NCBI GenBank assembly: GCA_016212825.1
Contig: JACRDS010000008.1
Location: 1 to 37,467, forward strand
From: Elusimicrobiota bacterium
Lineage (GTDB): Bacteria; Elusimicrobiota; Elusimicrobia; UBA1565; UBA9628
Length of the DNA: 37,467 bases
Direction: 5' to 3'
Shown: positions 7,315-15,490 of the stretch, piece after piece
How the letters are laid out: each line of letters starts with the position of its first letter
How positions within the stretch are numbered: the first letter of the stretch is position 1
Notes under the pieces: generated by a model
Databases searched by the model: none
What the model was told of the DNA's origin: nothing
Seen by the model: only the letters and a program-made list of their open reading frames with translations
Position numbers and translations under genes: made by a program

Positions 7315-8714
7315 GCGGACCTCTTGCGCAGGAAGTAGACCGGGATGCCCAGGAGCACGATGCCCAGTCCCGGCCAGGTGTAGGCCGGCTTGTAGATGAG
7401 CAGGTCCAGGCTGATGGCCGCGCAGGCCAGGATATAGAAGGCCGGCACCACCGGATAGCCCCAGGCCCGATACGGCCGCGGCGCGTCCGGCCGCTTTACG
7501 CGCAGGACGAATATGCCCGCCACGGTCATGCCGTAGAAGACCAAGGTCGCCACGACCACGTAGTCCAGCAGGTCCCCGTAGGCCCCGGAGAGGCAGAGCA
7601 GTCCCGCCCAGACGCCCTGCAGGACCAGGGCCGCTCCCGGCACCGCGTTCTTGTTCAAGGTCCCGATCCTCTCGAAGAACAGTCCGTGCTGGGACATGGC
7701 GTAGTAGACCCGAGCGCCGGAGAGGATCAGCCCGTTGTTGCAGCCGAAGGTCGAGACCATGATCAGCGCGGCCATGAGCAGGCCGCCTCCGTCGCCGAAG
7801 AGCGCGGAGAGCGCGGCGCTGGCCACCCGGTCGCGCGGCGCGGCCTGGATGGCGTCCATGGGCAGCACCGCCAGGTAGGTCACGTTGGCCAGGATGTAGA
7901 GCAAGGACACCAAGGCCGTGCCCATGGCCAAGGAGAGCGCGATGTCGCGCTCCGGCCGGCGCACCTCGCCGGCCGTGTAGGTGATGTTCTCCCAGGCCAC
8001 GGCCGAGAACAGCGAGCCCACCATGGCCACGCCCACGGCGGCCCAGATCTTGGCGCCCGCGAGAGGCTCCGTGGCCTCTCCATGCCGCCAGACGGCCTGC
8101 CAGGCGGACCGCCAGTTCTCGTTCCAGGCCGAGCCATGGTTCAGCGCGTAGAAGACCAGCAGGGCCAGCCCGACCAAGGAGGCGATCTTCGTCACCGTGA
8201 AGATGTTCTGCACGATCTTGCCCAGCTTGAGGCCCCGGAGATTGAGCCAGGTCAGGAAAGCGATGACCGCGATGGCCAGCAGCTGCGCCGCCGAGACGTG
8301 GAAGCGCCCGGCCGCGAAGAGGATGTGCTGCTCCGAGAACCATGGAAAGAGCACTCCCGTGTACTTGGCGAAAGCCACCGCCACGGCGGCGATGGTGCCG
8401 GTCTGGATGACCAAAAAGAGCGTCCAGCCGTAGAGGAAGCCCGCCAACGGGCCGTAGGCTTCGCGCAGGTACACGTACTGCCCGCCCGCCTTCGGGATCA
8501 TTCCCGCCAGCTCGCCGTAGCTCACGGCCGCGGTTACCGTGATGATCCCGGTGATGAGCCAGACCAGCAGCAGCCAGCCCGCGCCGCCCACGGTGCGCGC
8601 GATGTCGGCGCTGACGATGAAGATGCCCGAGCCGATCATGGAGCCGGCCACGATCATGGTCGAGTCGAAAAGGCCCAGTTCGCGCTTAAGTCCGGTCTCC
8701 GGAGCGTCGCTCAT
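7311..8714 (-). CDS. APC-family amino-acid permease
   Basis: 467-residue polytopic inner-membrane protein with about 12 transmembrane helices. The N-terminal motif STMIVAGSMIGSGIFIV is the helix-1 signature of amino acid-polyamine-organocation carriers, and PKAGGQYVYLREAYGPL is the helix-3 motif of the LAT/AdiC/GadC type. It would transport amino acids by antiport or proton symport; the substrate cannot be read from sequence. I prefer the ATG at 8714 over upstream starts because TAAGAT ends 7 bases before it. The downstream SDR gene is translationally coupled. Confidence 0.88.
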   Translation of the reverse strand: MSDAPETGLKRELGLFDSTMIVAGSMIGSGIFIVSADIARTVGGAGWLLLVWLITGIITVTAAVSYGELAGMIPKAGGQYVYLREAYGPLAGFLYGWTLFLVIQTGTIAAVAVAFAKYTGVLFPWFSEQHILFAAGRFHVSAAQLLAIAVIAFLTWLNLRGLKLGKIVQNIFTVTKIASLVGLALLVFYALNHGSAWNENWRSAWQAVWRHGEATEPLAGAKIWAAVGVAMVGSLFSAVAWENITYTAGEVRRPERDIALSLAMGTALVSLLYILANVTYLAVLPMDAIQAAPRDRVASAALSALFGDGGGLLMAALIMVSTFGCNNGLILSGARVYYAMSQHGLFFERIGTLNKNAVPGAALVLQGVWAGLLCLSGAYGDLLDYVVVATLVFYGMTVAGIFVLRVKRPDAPRPYRAWGYPVVPAFYILACAAISLDLLIYKPAYTWPGLGIVLLGIPVYFLRKRSA

Positions 8715-8721
8715 GGGGGGC

Positions 8722-8727
8722 ATCTTA
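8722..8727 (-). promoter_or_regulatory. Leaderless -10 box TAAGAT
   Basis: Minus-strand TAAGAT at 8727-8722, seven bases before the permease ATG at 8714. No ribosome binding site is present. Confidence 0.55.
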
Positions 8728-8771
8728 TCATAACCGGCTGGCTTCGTTCTCGAATGCCCCGCCCCGGATAC

Positions 8772-10318
<1,547 letters not shown>

Positions 10319-10329
10319 AAGGAGAATCT

Positions 10330-11295
10330 ATGGCGAAGAAGGACCTGCTGGGCGGCGCCCTCTGGGAGGCCTATTCCAAGAAGGTCGCGGCCCGCATGGA
10401 CAACCCCACCAACCGCGGCGAGCTCACGGCGGCCGACGCCAAGAAGCTCCACGGCAAGCTCGTGGTCGCCGACCACGGCGCCGAGTCCTGCGGGGACGCG
10501 GTGCGCCTCTACTGGGTGGTGGACCCCAAGACCCACGTCATCAAGGCCGCGCGCTTCAAGAGCTTCGGCTGCGGCACCGCCATCGCGTCGAGCGATATGA
10601 TGGCCGAGCTCTGCATGGGCAAGACCGTGGACGCGGCCTCCAGGATCACCAATATCGACGTAGAGCGCGCCCTGCGCGACAGCCCCGACGTCCCGGCCGT
10701 GCCGCCCCAGAAGATGCACTGCTCGGTCATGGCCTACGACGTGATAAAGAAAGCCGTGGCGCTCTACAAGGGCGTCGACATCCGCTCCTTGGAGACCGAG
10801 ACCATCGTCTGCGAATGCGGCCGGGTCAGCCTGGGCACCATCGTCGACGCCATCCGGCTCAACGACCTCAAGACCGTGGCGGACATCACCCACTACACCA
10901 AGGCCGGCGGCTTCTGCAAGTCCTGCATCGAGCCCGGCGGCCACGAGAAGCGCCAGCACTACCTGGTGGACATCCTGCGCGACACCCGCGCGGCCATGGA
11001 GAAGGAGAAGCTGCACCAGCAGATGGAGACCCAGGACTTCGGCTCCATGACGCTGGTGCGCAAGCTCAAGGCCGTGGAGCAGGTGTTCCGCGAGGACCTG
11101 CGCCCCATGCTCGCCGCTGACGGCGGCGACGTGGAGCTCGTGGATCTCAAGGAGGAGGGCGGCGTCTGGCAGGTCTTCATCGAATACAAGGGCGCCTGCG
11201 CCGGCTGCCCCAGCGCCGGGACCAACACCCTCTCCGCCATCGAGAGCCACCTCAAGCAGAAGCTCGGGGACAACATCAAGGTCGTGCCGTCTTGA
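10330..11295 (+). CDS. nifU: Fe-S cluster scaffold NifU, three-domain
   Basis: 321 residues with all three NifU parts. The IscU-like scaffold is at residues 1-140, with ligands Cys54, Cys81 and Cys131. A [2Fe-2S] BFD-like ferredoxin domain follows at about 155-205, with Cys161, Cys163, Cys196 and Cys199. The C-terminal Nfu domain is at about 240-321, with Cys290 and Cys293 in CAGCPS. The scaffold builds clusters with sulfur from the desulfurase encoded just upstream. AAAAGGAG lies in front of the ATG as a normal ribosome site. Complete NifU proteins serve general Fe-S assembly in many non-diazotrophs. Confidence 0.94.
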   Translation: MAKKDLLGGALWEAYSKKVAARMDNPTNRGELTAADAKKLHGKLVVADHGAESCGDAVRLYWVVDPKTHVIKAARFKSFGCGTAIASSDMMAELCMGKTVDAASRITNIDVERALRDSPDVPAVPPQKMHCSVMAYDVIKKAVALYKGVDIRSLETETIVCECGRVSLGTIVDAIRLNDLKTVADITHYTKAGGFCKSCIEPGGHEKRQHYLVDILRDTRAAMEKEKLHQQMETQDFGSMTLVRKLKAVEQVFREDLRPMLAADGGDVELVDLKEEGGVWQVFIEYKGACAGCPSAGTNTLSAIESHLKQKLGDNIKVVPS

Positions 11296-11302
11296 TGAGC
11301 GC

Positions 11303-11317
11303 CCGGCCATAGGCCGG
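11303..11317 (+). terminator. Possible hairpin terminator after nifU
   Basis: CCGGCC and GGCCGG pair around a 3-base loop eight bases after the nifU stop, followed by TTGCGTT, which is a poor U-tract. A second hairpin, GTTCCA/TGGAAC, lies at 11359-11377. Confidence 0.35.
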
Positions 11318-11406
11318 TTGCGTTGGGGATGGTCAGCCTTTGGACCTAGATGAAGAGGGTTCCAAAGCCCCTGGAACAAATCCCTCCCAACTGGTATCTC
11401 ATAGGC

Positions 11407-11460
11407 ATGAGGAGCTGAGGCTCGTTCTAGCGGATTCCGGGTCCGTTGCCCGCTCCTCAT
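11407..11460. repeat. Inverted repeat with 9-bp arms
   Basis: ATGAGGAGC at 11407-11415 and its exact complement GCTCCTCAT at 11452-11460 enclose 36 bases. It lies in the 230-base gap between nifU and the large secreted protein gene. The role is unknown; it could be a transcript-end structure or a short repeat element. Confidence 0.4.
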
Positions 11461-11513
11461 CGTTCGCAGGACGCTTCGGCCTCCAGCCCCTGGCGGCCGG
11501 GGCGTCCGCGCCT

Positions 11514-11519
11514 TATACT
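11514..11519 (+). promoter_or_regulatory. Leaderless -10 box TATACT
   Basis: TATACT at 11514-11519, six bases (AAAGAC) before the ATG at 11526. It fixes the start of the large secreted protein and argues against longer in-frame starts upstream. Confidence 0.65.
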
Positions 11520-11525
11520 AAAGAC

Positions 11526-13406
11526 ATGTCCCTGTTCGCCGCCGGCCTAATCCTCTCCGCGCGCCTCCTGGCGGCGGACGCGGTGCGCGTCCAGAGCGAG
11601 CTGCGCGAGACCGCCCTCGCGCCCGCGGTCCTGCCCGGACAGAGCCTGGGCAGCGCCGCGACGCTCTCCGGCGGCCTCGCCGCCCCAGCCCTGGGTGCGG
11701 CGGTCATCAGCCTCCCGGCCCCCCAGGTCAAGCCCGCGGAGAAGGCGGCCGTGGCCGCCGCGCTGCAGAAGAACGCCGTCCAGATCCAGACCATACTCGC
11801 TGACCCCGCCGCGGGCCCGGCCGGAGAAGAAAAGGCTTCCGGGATATCGGCCAAGGTCTTCGACAACGTGAAGCCCGCCCCGGCTGCGGAGGCCGGCCCG
11901 GCGGTCCTGGCCGAACCCGGCGAGAAGGTTCCCATCGCCCAGCTGGTCAAGGCCGCGGCGGACCGCCGCTTCGGCGGCGTGTCCATCCACCAGGAACAGG
12001 AGGGCAACCTCTCGGCTCGCGACCCGCGCGACTCCTCGGGCAGCGTCTTCGACTACTACCGCCCGGTCGAGATGCGGCCGGCGCTCGTGGCCGAGGTCCG
12101 GGCCGGCATGCACTGGACCGAGAAGGTCGGGTACCAGTTCCACCGCCTGACCCGCTTCTACCGCGCCAAGAGCCCCTTCAACGATTGGGACGACTTCCCG
12201 CTCGAATCCAAGCTCAAGTACGTCTCGCTTTTGGACGCAGCCGAGACCAGGGAGCGCGGGCGGGACTCGGTCTGGGACGGACCGCTCTTCAAGCTCCTGG
12301 AGCGCTCCCCGCGCGCCCCTCCTTATGTGTCCCGGCACCCGCACCTCGAGGAGCCGCGCCTCTTCCGCGGCCAGAACCCCTTCGCGCGCTACATGGAACC
12401 CGAGATCGTCACGGATCGCGAGCATCCCGCCGCCACCGCGCGCGAGGCCATCGGCCGCACCAAGGCCATCATCGCGGACACCGGCCACGCCGGCACCCAC
12501 TACCACGTCTTCCTGCGCGTCGAGCCCGAGGTGCTGCGGCAGCAGCTCCCGGCCCTGCAATCCATGCTTCAACTCCTTAATAACGTGCTCTTCGCCCAGG
12601 CCGCGGCCAAGTCCTACGACAACCTCTTCCACCCCTTCCTCCTTCCTTGGCACGAAGGCCGCTCCGGCCGTGTGGCGCGCCTCGTCTCCGAGGCCTCGCC
12701 CGAGCCCAGTCGGCCCGATCACCGTGACCCGGACAACGAGAAGTTCGCCTTCGTCGCCTTCCGCTATTGGGGTCTGGAGGACGGCCGCCTGGTGGTCTCC
12801 TTCGAACTGCGCGGGGCCAACATCCCCTGGAAGCACCACAGGCGCGCGGGCGGGGGGCAGTTCGACACGGACGTGCCCAAGCCGGAGCGCGACTACAGCG
12901 AGGTGGAGCGCTACCTGACCTTTTTGGTCCTCTACGCGGACCGCCTGGCGCGCGGGACCGCGCCGGCCCTCTCCGAGCCGTCCTTGCGCCTGGACCTGGC
13001 CGCGGCGGACCAGGCTTTGGCCGAGCGCGCCCGCAAGAAGGGGCTGCAGCCCGAGGACTATCTGGACCTGACCGCCTTCTCCAAGATGCTCTTCGCCGAC
13101 TCGGCCAACCAGCCCCAGGTTCGGGAGGACCGGGCGCGCATGGTGCACCCATCCTTGCTGCTGCCCTTCGCGGCCGCGGACGCCTTCGGCCCTGCGACGC
13201 GGGCGCATCTCGAGCGCCTGGCCGACACCTACCTAGAGCAGTCCGCCCGGCTCAAAGCCTTCAGCCGCGACGGCCGGCCCGTGGACGACGCCCTCCTACG
13301 CAACGTCAAGTACCTGTTCTGGGAGGACTACGGCGCCTGGGCGCGCAGCCTGCTGGGGAAAGACGAGGCGCGGTTCGAAGAGCTCTTCCGGTCCCTGGCC
13401 CGATAA
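11526..13406 (+). CDS. Large secreted protein of unknown function with HxH motif
   Basis: 626 residues. A signal peptide (about residues 1-19, ending LLAADA) is followed by an Ala/Pro/Val-rich linker to about residue 150. A large folded part follows. It contains HAGTHYHVFLRVE near residue 325, a helical LQSMLQLLNN segment, a LVVSFELRGANIPWKHHRR block and a long helical C-terminus. The order Gly-x-His-x-His-Val, then helix, then a beta strand with Glu-x-Arg loosely recalls amidoligases of the glutamine synthetase-like fold, but this is only a resemblance. The start rests on the TATACT box 6 bases upstream. It probably acts in the periplasm or outside the cell. Confidence 0.75.
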   Translation: MSLFAAGLILSARLLAADAVRVQSELRETALAPAVLPGQSLGSAATLSGGLAAPALGAAVISLPAPQVKPAEKAAVAAALQKNAVQIQTILADPAAGPAGEEKASGISAKVFDNVKPAPAAEAGPAVLAEPGEKVPIAQLVKAAADRRFGGVSIHQEQEGNLSARDPRDSSGSVFDYYRPVEMRPALVAEVRAGMHWTEKVGYQFHRLTRFYRAKSPFNDWDDFPLESKLKYVSLLDAAETRERGRDSVWDGPLFKLLERSPRAPPYVSRHPHLEEPRLFRGQNPFARYMEPEIVTDREHPAATAREAIGRTKAIIADTGHAGTHYHVFLRVEPEVLRQQLPALQSMLQLLNNVLFAQAAAKSYDNLFHPFLLPWHEGRSGRVARLVSEASPEPSRPDHRDPDNEKFAFVAFRYWGLEDGRLVVSFELRGANIPWKHHRRAGGGQFDTDVPKPERDYSEVERYLTFLVLYADRLARGTAPALSEPSLRLDLAAADQALAERARKKGLQPEDYLDLTAFSKMLFADSANQPQVREDRARMVHPSLLLPFAAADAFGPATRAHLERLADTYLEQSARLKAFSRDGRPVDDALLRNVKYLFWEDYGAWARSLLGKDEARFEELFRSLAR

Positions 13407-13407
13407 T

Positions 13408-13455
13408 AATTCGGGACACAATACTCATTTCCGGAAATAGGCATTGTCCCGAATT
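13408..13455. repeat. 48-bp REP-like inverted repeat
   Basis: Outer arms AATTCGGGACA (13408-13418) and TGTCCCGAATT (13445-13455) are exact complements. The inner part is a perfect palindrome, ATTTCCGGAAAT (13427-13438). It fills the gap between two convergent genes and overlaps the folD stop codon by two bases. Palindromes beginning with GGGACA are typical ends of elements mobilised by REP-associated Y1 transposases, but no transposase is present here. It could also end transcription in both directions. Confidence 0.65.
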
Positions 13456-14311
13456 AAAGGCGGCGCTTGGCCGCGTAGACCGTGTTGGCCAGGACCACGG
13501 CCGTGGTCACTGGCCCCACTCCGCCCGGCACCGGAGTGATGTAGGCGGCTCTCTCGGCCGCGACCGCGTACTCCACGTCGCCCACCCAGGCTCCCGCGCG
13601 GCGGTTCATTCCCGCGTCGAGGACCACGGCGCCGGGCTTTATCCAGGCGCCCTTGATGAAATCCGCCCGGCCCAGCGCCGCCACCAGGATGTCGGCGCGC
13701 CGCACGTGCCCGGCCAGGTCCGCGGTCTTGGAGTGGCACAGCGTCACTGTGGCGTCGAGGGCGCTGAGGTAGTGCGCCGCGGGGCGGCCCAGGATCTCGG
13801 AGCGGCCCACCACCACGGCTTCCTTGCCCGCCGCGTGGCTGCCGGTTTCGTCGAACAGGGCGATCACGGCCGCCACGGTGCAGGGGGGGAAGGCGCCGCA
13901 GCCCGCGATCTCGGCAGCGGTCTTGGCCAGGAAGAAGCGGCCGTAGCTCAGCGGATTGACCCCCTCCACGTCCTTCGCCGGCGGGATGGCGCCGAAAATA
14001 TCGGCCGCGTCCCAGGCTTTGGGAAGGGGCTGCTCCAGGATGATGCCGTCCACGGAGGGGTCCTCTCCCAGACGGCGCAGCAGGCTGGCGGGTCCATCGG
14101 AGCATGGATAAGCCTGCGCCGCGAGCCCGGTCTCGGCCGCCGCCTTGAGCTTGGCCTTCAGGTAGGCCCCCGCGGAGGCGTCTGCGGAACAGGTGACGAT
14201 GGCCAGCTTGGGCGGCGCGCCGCGGGCCTGGCGGACCGCCGCGATGCCGGGCCCCAGGGCCGACCGGATGGTCTGCGCCACGGCTTTCCCATCCAGGATC
14301 TTCGCGCTCAT
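13454..14311 (-). CDS. folD: Bifunctional methylenetetrahydrofolate dehydrogenase/cyclohydrolase
   Basis: 285 residues, the standard FolD length. The enzyme interconverts 5,10-methylene-, 5,10-methenyl- and 10-formyl-tetrahydrofolate in cytosolic one-carbon metabolism. Visible motifs are GAYLKAKLKAA, where the family has YxxxK with a catalytic Lys, GIILEQPLPK in place of the usual QLPLP, the cofactor-site signature VVGRSEILGRPAAHYL, and PVPGGVGPVTTAVVLANT near the C-terminus. Its start overlaps the stop of the upstream ApbA_C gene (ATGA), so the two are co-translated. The 3' end meets the inverted repeat at 13408-13455. Confidence 0.93.
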   Translation of the reverse strand: MSAKILDGKAVAQTIRSALGPGIAAVRQARGAPPKLAIVTCSADASAGAYLKAKLKAAAETGLAAQAYPCSDGPASLLRRLGEDPSVDGIILEQPLPKAWDAADIFGAIPPAKDVEGVNPLSYGRFFLAKTAAEIAGCGAFPPCTVAAVIALFDETGSHAAGKEAVVVGRSEILGRPAAHYLSALDATVTLCHSKTADLAGHVRRADILVAALGRADFIKGAWIKPGAVVLDAGMNRRAGAWVGDVEYAVAAERAAYITPVPGGVGPVTTAVVLANTVYAAKRRL

Positions 14312-14712
14312 CGCCGCCGCTCCAAGCGCTCGAGCACCGCGGCGATGAGCCGCAGTCCCGGCGCCGGGGTCCCGGAGCGCCGCGCCGCAGCCAGCAGCGG
14401 GCCGAGCACGGCGTCGGCGCCGGTCCGGCGGCGCGCGCGCAGGGCGCGCTGCCAGGGATGGCGGCGATCCGGGGATCTCCGGCACCGCTTTGCTGCGATG
14501 GCCGCCGGGTCTTCAGAGACCCGCAGGCCGGCGCCCCTGGCCGCGGCCGCGGCTTCTCCCGCGACCGAGCGCAGCAGCCGGCGCAGGGCGGGGTCGCGGA
14601 CGAGCTCGCCGTCAGGCACGACCGCGAGGGCGGAGAGGCCTCCCGCGGCCGCCTCCGCGCACAGGGCGGACCAGTCGGCTCTCTTATCAGAGGAAGCAGG
14701 GCGGCGGGGCAT
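14308..14712 (-). CDS. Stand-alone ketopantoate reductase C-terminal (ApbA_C) domain
   Basis: 134 residues. The pattern matches only the C-terminal helical domain of ketopantoate reductases (PanE/ApbA). It has the LCAEAAAGGLSALAVVPDGE helix pair, a DPALRRLLRSVAGEA helix, and a closing segment around GTPAPGLRLIAAVLERLE, where PanE has GxxTPxN and ends. The N-terminal Rossmann NADPH domain is absent, and several usual catalytic or substrate positions are degraded (an HPWQRAL block replaces the SSMxQDL region). It has its own promoter (TAGAGT, 7 bases before the ATG) and an intact frame, and is coupled to folD, so it looks like a real gene. Function unknown. Confidence 0.7.
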   Translation of the reverse strand: MPRRPASSDKRADWSALCAEAAAGGLSALAVVPDGELVRDPALRRLLRSVAGEAAAAARGAGLRVSEDPAAIAAKRCRRSPDRRHPWQRALRARRRTGADAVLGPLLAAARRSGTPAPGLRLIAAVLERLERRR

Positions 14713-14719
14713 GGCCCAG

Positions 14720-14749
14720 ACTCTACAAAAACAAGACCCCCGCCGCCAA
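14720..14749 (-). promoter_or_regulatory. Leaderless promoter inside a terminator hairpin
   Basis: Minus-strand TTGGCG (14749-14744), 18-base spacer, TAGAGT (14725-14720), then 7 bases to the ATG at 14712. The -35 sits in the apex of the terminator hairpin of the upstream gene, and the spacer contains its U-tract. Confidence 0.55.
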
Positions 14750-14763
14750 TGGCGACGGGGGTC
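14726..14763 (-). terminator. Intrinsic terminator of the small two-repeat protein gene
   Basis: On the minus strand, GACCCCCG pairs with CGGGGGTC and an inner GCC-rich stem, with one internal mismatch and a 3-base loop (14763-14735). TTGTTTTTG follows at 14734-14726. This is the clearest intrinsic terminator in the window. It lies 16 bases after the stop codon of the gene at 14780-15001. Confidence 0.8.
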
Positions 14764-14779
14764 GTTCGAAGGTCGACGC

Positions 14780-15001
14780 TTACGCGTTGACCATCTTGGA
14801 GCGGGCGACGTCGCCCGTCTTGTCCAGGAAATACAGATAGCCAGCTTCCTTCCTGATGCCGCACTTGTGGATCTTCTCGCGACCGCCGCCCTTCTTGCCG
14901 CCGCGCGCCATCTTGGTGCGGGAGATGTCGCCTTGTTTGTCGATGAAGTAAAGGAAACCCTTCTCCCGCTTGACGCCGGCCTTGGTCACTTTCTGTTGCA
15001 T
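14780..15001 (-). CDS. Small basic protein made of two tandem repeats
   Basis: 73 residues. Residues 4-31 and 43-70 are two copies of a 28-residue unit with 15 identical positions. The core of each is Gly-aromatic-LYF-hydrophobic-DK-x-GD-hydrophobic-x-R-x-KM. The linker is MARGGKKGGGRE, rich in Gly and Lys. Many positive charges suggest nucleic-acid or ribosome association, but that is inference; I know no named function. A strong Shine-Dalgarno (GGAGGAA) lies before the ATG. It has its own promoter and terminator, so it is a single-gene unit, possibly highly expressed. Confidence 0.8.
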   Translation of the reverse strand: MQQKVTKAGVKREKGFLYFIDKQGDISRTKMARGGKKGGGREKIHKCGIRKEAGYLYFLDKTGDVARSKMVNA

Positions 15002-15061
15002 TCTGCTATTCCTCCGTAGTCTTCTCGGCGGGATGACGACTCCGCATCCCTTTGTGGATAG

Positions 15062-15090
15062 AATCTACCACATCTCAGACGGAGATGCAA
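15062..15090 (-). promoter_or_regulatory. Promoter of the small two-repeat protein gene
   Basis: Minus-strand TTGCAT (15090-15085), 17-base spacer, TAGATT (15067-15062). The start site would be near 15055, giving a leader of about 54 bases that carries the GGAGGAA ribosome site. This contrasts with the leaderless neighbours. Confidence 0.65.
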
Positions 15091-15129
15091 GCGATTTCCG
15101 ACGGGAGACGGAGGATTCTTTTCGAGGCC

Positions 15130-15387
15130 CTATTTCCCGGGCTTGAACAGCGGGATCTGCTGCTCGGGCTGCGGCATGATGAGGCGCTCGCGCAGCCAGG
15201 CGTCGACGAGCGGCTTGGAGAAGCGGTACTGCCGGCCGATGCGCGAGGCGGGGATCTTCTTCACGCGGATGAGCCCGTAGATCTTGGAGCGTCCCATCCC
15301 CAGATATTGGGCGAGGGTCTTGATGTCCATGACCTCGGGGACTTCTCCAAGGAAGGGTTTCTTGGCCGATTTGCGCTTCTGTTTCAT
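15130..15387 (-). CDS. Excisionase-type helix-turn-helix DNA-binding protein
   Basis: 85 residues with a MerR/excisionase-like winged helix-turn-helix at about residues 18-66. The motif VMDIKTLAQYLGMGRSKIYG is the helix pair, and IPASRIGRQYRF is the wing; these are family hallmarks. The N-terminus is Lys-rich. Such proteins are either phage excisionases or, more often in chromosomes without phage, small transcription regulators. No integrase is near, so a regulator is more likely. The promoter has paired direct repeats near its start site that could be an autoregulatory operator. Confidence 0.82.
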   Translation of the reverse strand: MKQKRKSAKKPFLGEVPEVMDIKTLAQYLGMGRSKIYGLIRVKKIPASRIGRQYRFSKPLVDAWLRERLIMPQPEQQIPLFKPGK

Positions 15388-15405
15388 GGGCGGGAGTGCC
15401 GTTGG

Positions 15406-15463
15406 TTATCTTCGATTATCTTCCAACCATCCAAAATGTACGGAATCTGCCATCTTTTGTCAA
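15406..15463 (-). promoter_or_regulatory. Promoter of the HTH gene with a candidate operator
   Basis: Minus-strand TTGACA (15463-15458), 17-base spacer, TACATT (15440-15435); start near 15428. Two direct copies of TTATCTTC (15406-15413 and 15416-15423, plus-strand reading) lie exactly 10 bp apart just downstream of the start site. One helical turn of spacing suggests a dimer binding on one face. Confidence 0.6.
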
Positions 15464-15490
15464 GGAGGAGCTTCCCCGCCGGCCGGCGCC

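Noticed and set aside
11340-11525. An in-frame extension of the large secreted protein to 11340
   Set aside because: The extension has no domain and would bury the signal peptide. TATACT six bases before the ATG at 11526 supports the shorter form.
15130-15387. Excisionase-like gene as a sign of a prophage or integrative element
   Set aside because: No integrase, attachment repeats or phage genes are near, and flanking genes look chromosomal. A small regulator is more likely.
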